Source: Fulvivirga maritima
GTDB taxonomy: Bacteria; Bacteroidota; Bacteroidia; Cytophagales; Cyclobacteriaceae
Length of the DNA: 64,000 nucleotides
Direction: 5' to 3'
Assembly (NCBI RefSeq): GCF_021389955.1
Contig: NZ_CP089980.1
Location: 1,673,501-1,737,500 of the forward strand
The position numbers were made by a program, and so were the translations under genes. A model generated the notes under the pieces. The model saw nothing but the letters and a program-made list of their open reading frames with translations. It had not been told where the DNA came from and did no database searches. Positions 26,255 through 34,833 of the stretch are shown one piece after another. Positions within the stretch are counted from its first letter, which is position 1. Each line of letters begins with the position of its first letter.

Positions 26255-29200
26255 GTGAAAGCAGGAGAACTTCTTAAACTATATAAAGCAGATAGTATCA
26301 TCCAAACCATGGCTGAGGTAACTAAGCCTAATGAGGATAAGTGTGTTCAATTAAAGGGATTAAGAGGAAGTTTAGATGCAGTGCTAGTAGCAGCATTGTA
26401 CCAGATCAACCATCAAAATCACCTTATAGTACTGCATGATAAAGAAGAGGCCGCTTACTTTCACAGCGATCTTCAAAACCTACTCACAGGTAAGGAGGTG
26501 TTATTTTTCCCTACCTCTTATAAGCGCCCCTATCAGTTTGAAGAAACTGAAAATGCCAATGTGCTAATGCGGGCGGAAATCCTCAACAGGGTAAATCATA
26601 AGGCATCATCTGGTGAAATTATAGTTACTTACCCTGAAGCTTTAACCGAAAAAGTAATCAATAAAAAATCATTATTGAAAAACACTTTTACAGCTAAAAT
26701 AGGTGAGGAGGTTGATATTGAATTCCTCGCTGAATTACTGCTTTCTTATGATTTTGAAAAAACTGACTTTGTTTACGAAGCAGGCCAGTTTGCGGTTAGA
26801 GGAGGCATTATTGATATCTTCAGTTACGCACAAGATCTTCCATACCGGTTAGAGCTATTTGGTAGTGAGATTGAAAGCATCAGAACATTTGATCCTTCTA
26901 CACAACTTTCTGTAGAGCCTGTGAAGGAGATCAATCTGATTCCTAACGTGCAAACCAAACTGATAGCTGAAGAACGACAAGGTTTTATAGATTTTCTACC
27001 AAGAAATACTAAAATCTGGTTTAAAGACTATCAGCAATCAATAGATGTTATTGAAATCTATTTTGATAAAGCCAAAGAAAGCTTTGATCAGATATTGGAA
27101 GAAAGTGGTGACACACAAATAGTGTTAGATCCTTCAGATTTATTTGAAACTTCTAAAAGCTTTAAAGCTCAAATCAATGAGCTGGGTAAAATAGAGTTTG
27201 GTAATCGGTTCTATCTTAAGTGCAGTGAAACATTCGATTTTGCGGCAGAACCTCAGCCTTCATTTAATAAGGACTTTAAGCTGCTCTCTAAAAACTTATC
27301 TGATAATCAGGATAAGGGCTTTACTACGCTTATTGCCTCAGACTCTCAGCAGCAGCTTACCAGATTACATTCCATATTTGAAGAAATAGATCATACCAGT
27401 GATTTTCAGGACTTGAACATCAGCCTGAGAGAAGGCTTCATAGATCAGATCCTTAAAATTGCCTGCTATACAGACCATCAGCTTTTTGAGCGTTTTCACA
27501 GGTATAAAACCAAAGACAAGCATTCAAAATCTAAAGCGCTTACTCTAAAAGAACTTCGCACTTTACAACCGGGTGACTTTGTAACGCACATAGATTATGG
27601 TATCGGTAAATTTGCCGGCCTCGAAAAACGAGAAAGCAACGGAAAGGAACAAGAAGCCATTAGGCTTATCTATAGAGATGATGACTTGCTTTATGTAAGT
27701 ATTCACTCCATACATAAAATATCGAAATATACCGGTAAAGAAGGTACTCCTCCTGCTATTAGTAAGCTGGGTTCACCAGAGTGGGAGAACAAGAAGAAAA
27801 AGGTTAAAAAGCAAGTTGCTGATATAGCCAAAGACCTGATAGAATTATACGCTAAAAGAAAAAAAGCCCCTGGCTATGCCTTTAGCAGAGATAGCTTTAT
27901 GCAGGCCGAGCTAGAATCTTCCTTTATTTATGAAGACACTCCTGATCAGGCTAAGGCCACAGAAGATGTTAAGGAAGATATGCAACAGCAGCACCCTATG
28001 GACAGGCTGGTTTGTGGTGATGTAGGGTTTGGAAAAACAGAAATAGCTATCAGAGCTGCATTCAAGGCGGTAACTGATAGCAAGCAAGTGGCTGTTTTGG
28101 TGCCCACCACCATATTAGCCATGCAGCATTATAATACTTTTAATGATAGGCTTTCCAGTTTTCCGGTTAAAATAGAATACATCAACCGATTCAAAACCAC
28201 CAAAGAAATAAGGGAAACCTTAAAAAGGGTTAAAGAAGGCAAAACTGATATATTAGTAGGTACTCACCGTATAGTAAGTAAAGACGTTCAGTTCAAAGAT
28301 CTGGGCTTAATGATCATTGATGAAGAACAAAAATTTGGTGTAAAGGTAAAAGAACGACTCAAGGAATTGCGGGTAAATGTAGATGCTCTTACGCTTACAG
28401 CTACGCCAATTCCTCGTACACTACACTTTTCACTCATGGGTGCCCGTGACTTAAGTATTATTTCCACACCTCCTCCAAACCGCCAGCCAGTAACTACTGA
28501 GCTGCATACTTTTAATGAGGAAATAGTGAGAGATGCCATCAGCTATGAATTAAGAAGAGGGGGACAAGCCTTCTTTGTTCATAACCGAGTGGGAGACATA
28601 GAAGAAGTTGCCAATATTATTCTAAGGCTTGTGCCCGACTCCCGAGTAGGCATAGCACACGGTCAAATGGATGGCCCAGTGCTGGAAAAGGCTATGATGA
28701 AATTCATTGCTGGAGAATATGATGTGCTGGTTTCTACTAACATTATAGAATCTGGACTAGACATACCTAATGCTAACACCATTATTATTAACCGGGCTCA
28801 CATGTTTGGCCTTTCTGATCTACACCAAATGCGTGGTAGAGTAGGAAGAAGTAATAAAAAGGCCTTTTGTTATTTATTAACACCTCCAACCATAGCACTT
28901 TCTTCTGATGCCAGAAAAAGGCTTAGTACCCTGGAAGAATTCTCTGACTTGGGTGATGGCTTTAAAGTAGCCATGCGTGATCTGGACATTCGTGGTGCAG
29001 GAAACTTATTAGGGGCTGAGCAAAGCGGATTTATTTCTGATCTTGGCTTTGACATGTACCATAAAATACTAGATGAGGCGGTTCAGGAACTTAAAGAAAC
29101 GGAATTTAAAGACTTATTTGTAAAAGAACTTTCTGAAGCTGCTAAGGTAATAGTACAAGATTGTAATATAGAAACTGACTTAGAGGTAATTATCCCTGAT

Positions 29201-29611
29201 GAATATGTAAGCAACATTTCTGAAAGACTGAGCCTATATTCTAAGCTGGATAATATTAAAACAGAAGAAGAGCTGAAGTCATTCACAGAATCTATGATAG
29301 ATAGATTTGGCCCTCTGCCAGATTCTGTAAAAGAGCTAATAGAAACAGTAAGGTTAAGATGGTTAGCTGAAAAACTGGGTTTTGAAAAACTAACGCTTAA
29401 GTCTGAAAAGATGAAGGGTTATTTCGTAAGCTCGGATAAAGAAGAATATTTTAAATCAGAAACCTTCGGCAGAATCCTCGCTTACGTTCAAACCAACCCA
29501 AAAACCTGTAGATTAAAAGAAGTGAAGGATAAACTAATCCTTACTATACAGGAAGTTTTAAGTGTTAATCAGGCTATAGAAATACTAAGCCAAATTACAG
29601 GCAAAAAATAA
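26255..29611 (+). CDS. mfd: Transcription-repair coupling factor Mfd
   Basis: The 1118-residue protein starts at GTG. It has the UvrB-like N-terminal region (FFPTSYKRPYQFEE, FAVRGGIIDIFSY), the RNA polymerase interaction domain (LQPGDFVTHIDYGIGKFAGL) and the double RecA translocase: Walker A GDVGFGKTEIAIRAAF, the DEEQ box, TATPIPRTL, the TRG-like MRGRVGRSN, and a C-terminal TRCF domain. Mfd removes stalled RNA polymerase and recruits UvrA for repair of transcribed strands. Length and motif order are normal. Its TAA is directly abutted by the convergent stop of the next gene. Confidence 0.97.
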   Translation: MKAGELLKLYKADSIIQTMAEVTKPNEDKCVQLKGLRGSLDAVLVAALYQINHQNHLIVLHDKEEAAYFHSDLQNLLTGKEVLFFPTSYKRPYQFEETENANVLMRAEILNRVNHKASSGEIIVTYPEALTEKVINKKSLLKNTFTAKIGEEVDIEFLAELLLSYDFEKTDFVYEAGQFAVRGGIIDIFSYAQDLPYRLELFGSEIESIRTFDPSTQLSVEPVKEINLIPNVQTKLIAEERQGFIDFLPRNTKIWFKDYQQSIDVIEIYFDKAKESFDQILEESGDTQIVLDPSDLFETSKSFKAQINELGKIEFGNRFYLKCSETFDFAAEPQPSFNKDFKLLSKNLSDNQDKGFTTLIASDSQQQLTRLHSIFEEIDHTSDFQDLNISLREGFIDQILKIACYTDHQLFERFHRYKTKDKHSKSKALTLKELRTLQPGDFVTHIDYGIGKFAGLEKRESNGKEQEAIRLIYRDDDLLYVSIHSIHKISKYTGKEGTPPAISKLGSPEWENKKKKVKKQVADIAKDLIELYAKRKKAPGYAFSRDSFMQAELESSFIYEDTPDQAKATEDVKEDMQQQHPMDRLVCGDVGFGKTEIAIRAAFKAVTDSKQVAVLVPTTILAMQHYNTFNDRLSSFPVKIEYINRFKTTKEIRETLKRVKEGKTDILVGTHRIVSKDVQFKDLGLMIIDEEQKFGVKVKERLKELRVNVDALTLTATPIPRTLHFSLMGARDLSIISTPPPNRQPVTTELHTFNEEIVRDAISYELRRGGQAFFVHNRVGDIEEVANIILRLVPDSRVGIAHGQMDGPVLEKAMMKFIAGEYDVLVSTNIIESGLDIPNANTIIINRAHMFGLSDLHQMRGRVGRSNKKAFCYLLTPPTIALSSDARKRLSTLEEFSDLGDGFKVAMRDLDIRGAGNLLGAEQSGFISDLGFDMYHKILDEAVQELKETEFKDLFVKELSEAAKVIVQDCNIETDLEVIIPDEYVSNISERLSLYSKLDNIKTEEELKSFTESMIDRFGPLPDSVKELIETVRLRWLAEKLGFEKLTLKSEKMKGYFVSSDKEEYFKSETFGRILAYVQTNPKTCRLKEVKDKLILTIQEVLSVNQAIEILSQITGKK

Positions 29612-29863
29612 TTAAACTGCTAATTCACCAATCTGAATAGCATCTAGGTATGGACCTAGCTCATTTACTGAATCGAAAGCATTTATTCCTAACACTTTAT
29701 TTTCAAACGGTGCGTAGCACACTTCTACAAAGTAGCCTGCCAGATAATATAGATAAAACTTATTCTCCTGCTCTGTTCTATAAATCAGATAGTCTGCAAA
29801 CACGGTTATAAAATCACATTTCTTATCAAAAGGAAGTGTTTTAAAGTCATCCAACGGTATCAT
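29612..29863 (-). CDS. Conserved small cytoplasmic protein, unknown function
   Basis: This 83-residue acidic, aromatic-rich protein (CDFITVFADYLIYRTEQENKF, YLAGYFVEVCYAP) has no signal peptide, membrane helix or metal motif. Its composition and even pattern of hydrophobic residues argue for a real folded protein. It looks like a short Bacteroidota hypothetical, and I cannot give a function. Its stop codon abuts the mfd stop with zero spacing. The 184 bases upstream of its start hold no other gene. Confidence 0.65.
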   Translation of the reverse strand: MIPLDDFKTLPFDKKCDFITVFADYLIYRTEQENKFYLYYLAGYFVEVCYAPFENKVLGINAFDSVNELGPYLDAIQIGELAV

Positions 29864-30047
29864 ATCAACTGGTTTTATATTTACGTCTTTTACTTCAACT
29901 ATGTAAAGACTATGCCAGCTGTCAAAACCCGCAGAATCACCAAATTTTAAAGGTTTAGATACTTTTTAATTCCAATATTAAATACACTATTCCCAATATG
30001 GGATGCAATTCATCGATAAATATGTCATTTTATAGAGGTTATTGTCT

Positions 30048-30764
30048 CTAGAAACTCATTAACTCCTTAAATCTTTGCGTTTGTCTTCGTGAGACATCTA
30101 CTTCCTGTCCACCTTTCATATAAATTTTAATGCTTCCACTAAACCAGGGCTCTATTCTTTCTACCCATTTTAAATTAATTATCTGCTGCCTGTTAGCCCT
30201 GAAAAAAGTTTTTGTATCTAAGCGTGATTCAAGATAGTTAAGCGTTCGGGGTATCATGGGTTTATGCTCATCAAAATACAATTTGGTATAATTACCATCT
30301 ACCTCTAGCATTCGCACATTGGCCAGTTGTACAAACCAGCAATTATCACCATCCTTCACAAAAACCTGATCATTAGCCGTCATTCTATCTCCATCTTCCT
30401 TGGCTTCATCTTTTGATATCTTTTCGCCTACTTTACTTACTGCACCAGCCAGTCGGTCTTTTTGTATTGGTTTTTGCAAGTAATCTAGGGCATTATATTC
30501 AAAGGCCTTTATAGCATATTCGTCATAAGCGGTGGTGAATATGATATATGGCATATGTTCAAGCTCTTCGAGCAATTCAAAGCCATTTTTACCAGGCATC
30601 TGAATATCCAGAAAAACCAATTCGGGCTTCTCAGTTTCTATCTTCTCCTTGGCTTCCATAGCATTGGCCGCTTCTCCAATCACATTTACATGATCAAACT
30701 CCTTTAATAATCTTTTAAGCTCATTTCTGGCTAATCGTGAATCATCTACTACAAATGCCTTCAT
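30048..30764 (-). CDS. LytTR-family response regulator (second pair)
   Basis: The 238-residue protein has a receiver domain (FVVDDSRLARNELKRLL) with phospho-acceptor Asp in LVFLDIQMPGKNG and the TTAYDEYAIKAFEYNALDYLQKP switch, followed by a LytTR DNA-binding domain (FFRANRQQIINLKWVERIEP) ending near RRQTQRFKELM. It follows its kinase gene with five bases between them, so the pair is one transcript. The regulon is unknown. gldJ is transcribed divergently from the kinase. Confidence 0.94.
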   Translation of the reverse strand: MKAFVVDDSRLARNELKRLLKEFDHVNVIGEAANAMEAKEKIETEKPELVFLDIQMPGKNGFELLEELEHMPYIIFTTAYDEYAIKAFEYNALDYLQKPIQKDRLAGAVSKVGEKISKDEAKEDGDRMTANDQVFVKDGDNCWFVQLANVRMLEVDGNYTKLYFDEHKPMIPRTLNYLESRLDTKTFFRANRQQIINLKWVERIEPWFSGSIKIYMKGGQEVDVSRRQTQRFKELMSF

Positions 30765-30769
30765 ATTTT

Positions 30770-31819
30770 TTATGTTAATGGAATAGTAAATCTGGCTGAA
30801 ACAAAGTTACTATCCAGGTTTTCAATTTTTAAATCTGATAATTTACCGAATAACAGTTTTAACCTGTCAGAAGCATTTTTTAAACCTATGCCCGTGCTAT
30901 TACTGGTGGTTTTTATCTGACCGCTGTTTATTACTTCTATAGTAAGCGCTCCCTCCTCTAAATAAGATTTTATATGTATAGTGCCACCATCTGGTAAATC
31001 AGAAATACCATGCTTTATTGCATTCTCTACCAACAGCTGTACTGCCATAGGAGGTATTTCCAAATCTAAGGTTTCCGGTTTTATCTCTAATTTATAATTA
31101 AGCCTATCTTCAAATTGTATAGACTCAAGGTTCAAATAGTTTTGTACTATTTCTAATTCACTCTCTAAAGAGACCTTTTCCCTATCATTAAATTGTATAG
31201 AATATCTCAAAAGTCCAGATAAGTGAGTAATCATGTCTCTGGCTTTCTCTGGATTCTCCACTACTAAGGATCTGATATTATTCAAGCTGTTAAAAATAAA
31301 ATGGGGGTTTATCTGAGATTTCAAGGCTATCAGCTCAGCATCTTTAACAGCGGCCTGAAGTTTCCATTTTTCAATTTCAGTTCTTTTAAAATTTATAAAA
31401 ACCTGAAAAAGGAAATATATAAGAGACCAACCTAAAATCATGATAGACAGGTTGAAAGTGATCAGAATCCCCATAAACCATGAAAATTCTCTATCAGGAT
31501 CCGTCTGAAAAAAAACATAATTAATAGGAAGTACGATAACCGCCCATATTATAGCTAGTATAAAAGAGGCCAATACTACTCGAATGGCCAATTTAAAAAG
31601 CCCAAACTTAAGCCATTGATGCTTTTTAACATGCGCTCTATAAAAATGAGTGATGAGTAAACCTACCACCACGGTATTTAAGTAACCAAGAAATACCGCT
31701 GACTTAAACCCAGAAACATAAGAGGCAATAAACACATATACTAAATAAAACATTATCCAGCCAGCGCCTTGGAAAAGCCAATACAGTTTCTTTTTATTAA
31801 AATTATCAATGGTTATCAT
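30770..31819 (-). CDS. LytS-family membrane histidine kinase (second pair)
   Basis: The ATG at 31819 gives 349 residues (a GTG three bases upstream is possible). Four membrane helices (for example LFQGAGWIMFYLVYVFIASYV) precede a coiled coil and the kinase core LKSQINPHFIFNSLNNIRSLV with its phospho-acceptor His, then an N box VENAIKHGI and a TGIGLKNASDRL lid. There is no large extracellular domain, so the signal is probably sensed in the membrane. It is the first gene of the pair, and an inverted repeat lies 51 bases upstream. Confidence 0.93.
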   Translation of the reverse strand: MITIDNFNKKKLYWLFQGAGWIMFYLVYVFIASYVSGFKSAVFLGYLNTVVVGLLITHFYRAHVKKHQWLKFGLFKLAIRVVLASFILAIIWAVIVLPINYVFFQTDPDREFSWFMGILITFNLSIMILGWSLIYFLFQVFINFKRTEIEKWKLQAAVKDAELIALKSQINPHFIFNSLNNIRSLVVENPEKARDMITHLSGLLRYSIQFNDREKVSLESELEIVQNYLNLESIQFEDRLNYKLEIKPETLDLEIPPMAVQLLVENAIKHGISDLPDGGTIHIKSYLEEGALTIEVINSGQIKTTSNSTGIGLKNASDRLKLLFGKLSDLKIENLDSNFVSARFTIPLT

Positions 31820-31870
31820 CACGTCGGTTTACCAAAAGGAGCAATTAAGTATATACAGTCTCAAATATTA

Positions 31871-31904
31871 AATAAGTTGATTTAAAAGTAAATCAATACT
31901 TATT
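31871..31904. promoter_or_regulatory. Long inverted repeat in the 383-bp gldJ/lytS divergent region
   Basis: The core TTGATTTAAAAGTAAATCAA (31877-31896) has exact 8-bp arms around AAAG. With a two-base bulge the arms extend to AATAAG/CTTATT (31871-31904). It lies 51 bases upstream of the lytS start and about 300 upstream of gldJ, so it is placed to control the kinase operon. In the rest of 31820-32202 I see only an A+T-rich stretch and no open reading frame. Confidence 0.5.
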
Positions 31905-32202
31905 ATGCGGCTTTTGGGTTTGTTAAGTGGTTTTTTAAACTTCCCACGCATGATTTTAAAAGTAGCCAAGCTCATAATGATATGCTGAATCGTATCACGC
32001 TTATTTAGAAGTGAGCGTATTTTTTAGTACTTTTAGCCCTGTCTGGTAGTTATTCACAAAATGATAATATTGAAAAATCTATCTTTTGTTTAATAATTAT
32101 CAAATAGAAATGTTATTTTGGCTACCAAATAACTTGTATTAGATATATTTATATCACTATATTAGTGTTTGCATTTGATTTTTTTGAATAAATAAAACAG
32201 GT

Positions 32203-33450
32203 ATGAAAAGAACTGCAAGCTTTTTTAAAAGTGCTTTGTTAGTTGTCAGTGGTTCAATGTTGCTTACTTCGTGTTTTATGGGTGGAAGTAGTAGACCTAC
32301 AAGTGTACACCCGGGAGCCGTAAGTACCGCCACCGGATTGGCTTATAATGATGAGGATAATAATGGATTTATGGTTAACCCATACGCTGGTCAGCCAGAA
32401 GGTCCTAATTTACGTTTTATTGAAGGAGGTAGAGCTGTTATCGGTTCTTATGAAGAGGATGTATTAAAAAGAAGAGACAATATAGAAAGAACTGTTTCAG
32501 TGGCATCTTTCTATATGGATGAAACAGAAATTGCAAACATCCACTGGTTAGAATATCTACATTACCTTAATGTATCTGACTCTTCAAGAGAAGTATACAT
32601 GTCTGCTTTGCCTGATACCTCTGTTTGGGTAAGTAGGTTAGCATACAATGACCCTTATGTAGATCATTACCTGAGATATCCTGGATTTAGATATTTCCCT
32701 GTAGTAGGTGTAAGCTGGGTACAAGCTAACAACTATGCAGAATGGAGAACCAGAGCTGTAAACATGAAAATGGCTGAAGATTCTGGTGAAGAATATGCTG
32801 AAACAGACGGAAGAATTCCTTTGGAGTCAGGTATTGTATTACCTAACTACAGACTGCCTTCAGAAGCAGAGTGGGAATATGCAGCTACTGCACTGATCGG
32901 TACTCAGTGGTTAGATGAAAACCAAACTCACCAAAGAGTATACCCTTGGGATGGACATGCTTTAAGAAATCCTTACGGAAAAGAGATGGGATATTTCTTA
33001 GCTAACTTCAAAAGAGGTCGTGGTGACTATGCTGGTATAGCTGGTAAATTAAATGATGGAGCTTTAATCACTTCTTACATTTATGAATTCCCTCCTAACG
33101 ACTTCGGTCTTTATAACATGGCGGGTAACGTAAGTGAGTGGGTACTTGATGTATACAGACCTATGTCATTCCAAGATTTCGATGACCTTAACCCTATCAG
33201 AAGAGATGGTTATATGGATGAGACAAGAAATGCTGCCACAGGAGAGCAATATTACAACAGTGATAGAGAAAACAACCCTGAAGGTTTCACTTCATTAATT
33301 ACTGACGAAGCAAGAGTTTACAAAGGGGGTTCATGGAAAGATGTAGCTTACTGGATGTCTCCAGGAACAAGAAGGTACTTAGATCAAGATTCTTCTACTG
33401 CTACCATCGGATTTAGATGTGCCATGATTAGAGCTGGTTCTAACTATTAA
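32203..33450 (+). CDS. gldJ: GldJ-like gliding motility/type IX secretion lipoprotein
   Basis: The 415-residue protein has a lipoprotein signal with Cys24 (MLLTSCFMGG) and a formylglycine-generating-enzyme-like (SUMF1) domain: LRFIEGGRAVIGSYEEDVL, SVASFYMDETEIANIHWLEYL, VVGVSWVQANNYAEWR, RLPSEAEWEYAA, MAGNVSEWVLD and VYKGGSWKD. The FYMDETEI and WVQANNY wording fits GldJ better than GldK. In gliding Bacteroidota, GldJ is needed for motility and type IX secretion and stabilises other Gld proteins. It stands alone here; gldK-N are not in the window. A terminator follows. Confidence 0.82.
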   Translation: MKRTASFFKSALLVVSGSMLLTSCFMGGSSRPTSVHPGAVSTATGLAYNDEDNNGFMVNPYAGQPEGPNLRFIEGGRAVIGSYEEDVLKRRDNIERTVSVASFYMDETEIANIHWLEYLHYLNVSDSSREVYMSALPDTSVWVSRLAYNDPYVDHYLRYPGFRYFPVVGVSWVQANNYAEWRTRAVNMKMAEDSGEEYAETDGRIPLESGIVLPNYRLPSEAEWEYAATALIGTQWLDENQTHQRVYPWDGHALRNPYGKEMGYFLANFKRGRGDYAGIAGKLNDGALITSYIYEFPPNDFGLYNMAGNVSEWVLDVYRPMSFQDFDDLNPIRRDGYMDETRNAATGEQYYNSDRENNPEGFTSLITDEARVYKGGSWKDVAYWMSPGTRRYLDQDSSTATIGFRCAMIRAGSNY

Positions 33451-33472
33451 TTGATAGCCTGAAAATATTTAT

Positions 33473-33505
33473 AGCCCCATTCGTTAATTCGGATGGGGTT
33501 TTTTA
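33473..33505 (+). terminator. Terminator of gldJ
   Basis: GCCCCAT and ATGGGGT form the stem, with an internal CG/CG pair, followed by a T run. It begins about 20 bases after the gldJ stop. Confidence 0.85.
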
Positions 33506-33521
33506 TTGCTCAAGCTTTAGA

Positions 33522-34625
33522 TCAATCAACTTTTCTTTTTACAGATAATACTTCCACAGTCTGTAACTTGCCTTTCAGCTGAATTTCACCTAAGGAAACC
33601 GTTTCATATTTATCATCAGCCTTAGCAGTTGTATATAGCGCTTTAGAGATTAAGAGTTTTTGATTATAATCATTACATATAGATTGTAATCTAGAGGCCG
33701 TGTTTAATACATCTCCATGGTAGGCTATGTCTCTCTTAATGTTGCCTATTTCGGTTACTGTTACATTTCCTCCTTGTATTCCACCTTTAAACTCGGGAAG
33801 CATGCTGTACCTTTTAGAGTAGTACTCTTTCCTTTTCAATATCCGCTCTTCTATAGCGAAAAATATATCCAAATAAAGAGGCACATTTGTCACTTTATCA
33901 GTTTTCCAGGTAAGTACTACTTCATCGCCCACGTATTGGTAAATTTCCGCATCATATTCATCTACCACCATATTTATCTCATCAATACAATCTTTTATCA
34001 TATTGGAGTATTTAATGTTTCCCAGACTTTCTGCATATCTGGTAGAAGATTTAAGATCAATAAACAAGAATATTCTATTTTCAACTTTTGGGCTTCTATA
34101 CGTACCTCTCAAAATATTAAAGAGGTTATTAGTCCCAAATTTCTTCATGGTTTGAAGCATGAAATTTATCAGCATGATCTGAAAGCCAATAAACAGCATG
34201 GCCATCACCAATAAAACATATACTGTTTTCTCTCCTTTTAACTCTTTTAATTCTTCTTTCGGAAATATTTCAAACTGACTCATAATGGTATAAACCAGGG
34301 AGAAGATCACGGCAAAGCCAAACAGGTACATAAAACTCCTTATGATTATTATCCGTCCAAAGCTTAGCTTCTCTACTTCCAGCCGATCAGAAACTTCATT
34401 TACTGCGATAAATAATAAGCCAAAAAACACCCCAAAAAGAGTACTTTCGTATAATTGAAAAGGCGATATCCAAAAAGCTATTAGAGGGCTATTGAGTGAC
34501 TCTACATCTATCTGAGCCACTTCTACAAACCCTTTCATACTAGAAAGGCCAAAGTAAGCCAGTAAGTCTACTATAAGCACCCAATAGAAGAATATGAACA
34601 AATAAATCTTTACCTTTTTTACCAT
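33522..34625 (-). CDS. Membrane class III adenylate/guanylate cyclase (first copy)
   Basis: The ATG at 34625 (MVKKVKIYLF) gives 367 residues; a TTG nine bases upstream is possible. About five membrane helices are followed by a class III cyclase domain with all key residues visible: metal-binding Asp in IFLFIDLKSST and in YVGDEVVLTW, and the transition-state Asn and Arg in DVLNTASRLQS. It therefore looks catalytically competent, making cAMP or cGMP. A paralogue with the same layout sits at 38676. The GAF gene at 34834 is divergent. The effector is unknown. Confidence 0.87.
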   Translation of the reverse strand: MVKKVKIYLFIFFYWVLIVDLLAYFGLSSMKGFVEVAQIDVESLNSPLIAFWISPFQLYESTLFGVFFGLLFIAVNEVSDRLEVEKLSFGRIIIIRSFMYLFGFAVIFSLVYTIMSQFEIFPKEELKELKGEKTVYVLLVMAMLFIGFQIMLINFMLQTMKKFGTNNLFNILRGTYRSPKVENRIFLFIDLKSSTRYAESLGNIKYSNMIKDCIDEINMVVDEYDAEIYQYVGDEVVLTWKTDKVTNVPLYLDIFFAIEERILKRKEYYSKRYSMLPEFKGGIQGGNVTVTEIGNIKRDIAYHGDVLNTASRLQSICNDYNQKLLISKALYTTAKADDKYETVSLGEIQLKGKLQTVEVLSVKRKVD

Positions 34626-34833
34626 AAGCGGCAAAAGTGGAGAATTAAAACCCTAAAAAGAAATTTACTTATACCACATAAGGAACCAATCAATGTGAGA
34701 AATCGGTTTTGCTATAAAATATTTTCGGACATAATACGACTTTAATGATATACAATAAGTTAGAACATCAAACTAACCATATTTCCAGTTTTAACGTTTC
34801 AATCAAAAGACAGCAACTAACTCCTAACGCATA

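Noticed and set aside
31877-31896. Reading TTGATTTAAAAGTAAATCAA as an FNR box
   Set aside because: The half-sites are ten bases apart instead of four, which does not fit an FNR-type dimer.
33717-34214. 165-residue plus-strand frame
   Set aside because: It lies antisense to the cyclase catalytic domain, whose motifs are intact; the plus frame has no recognisable pattern.
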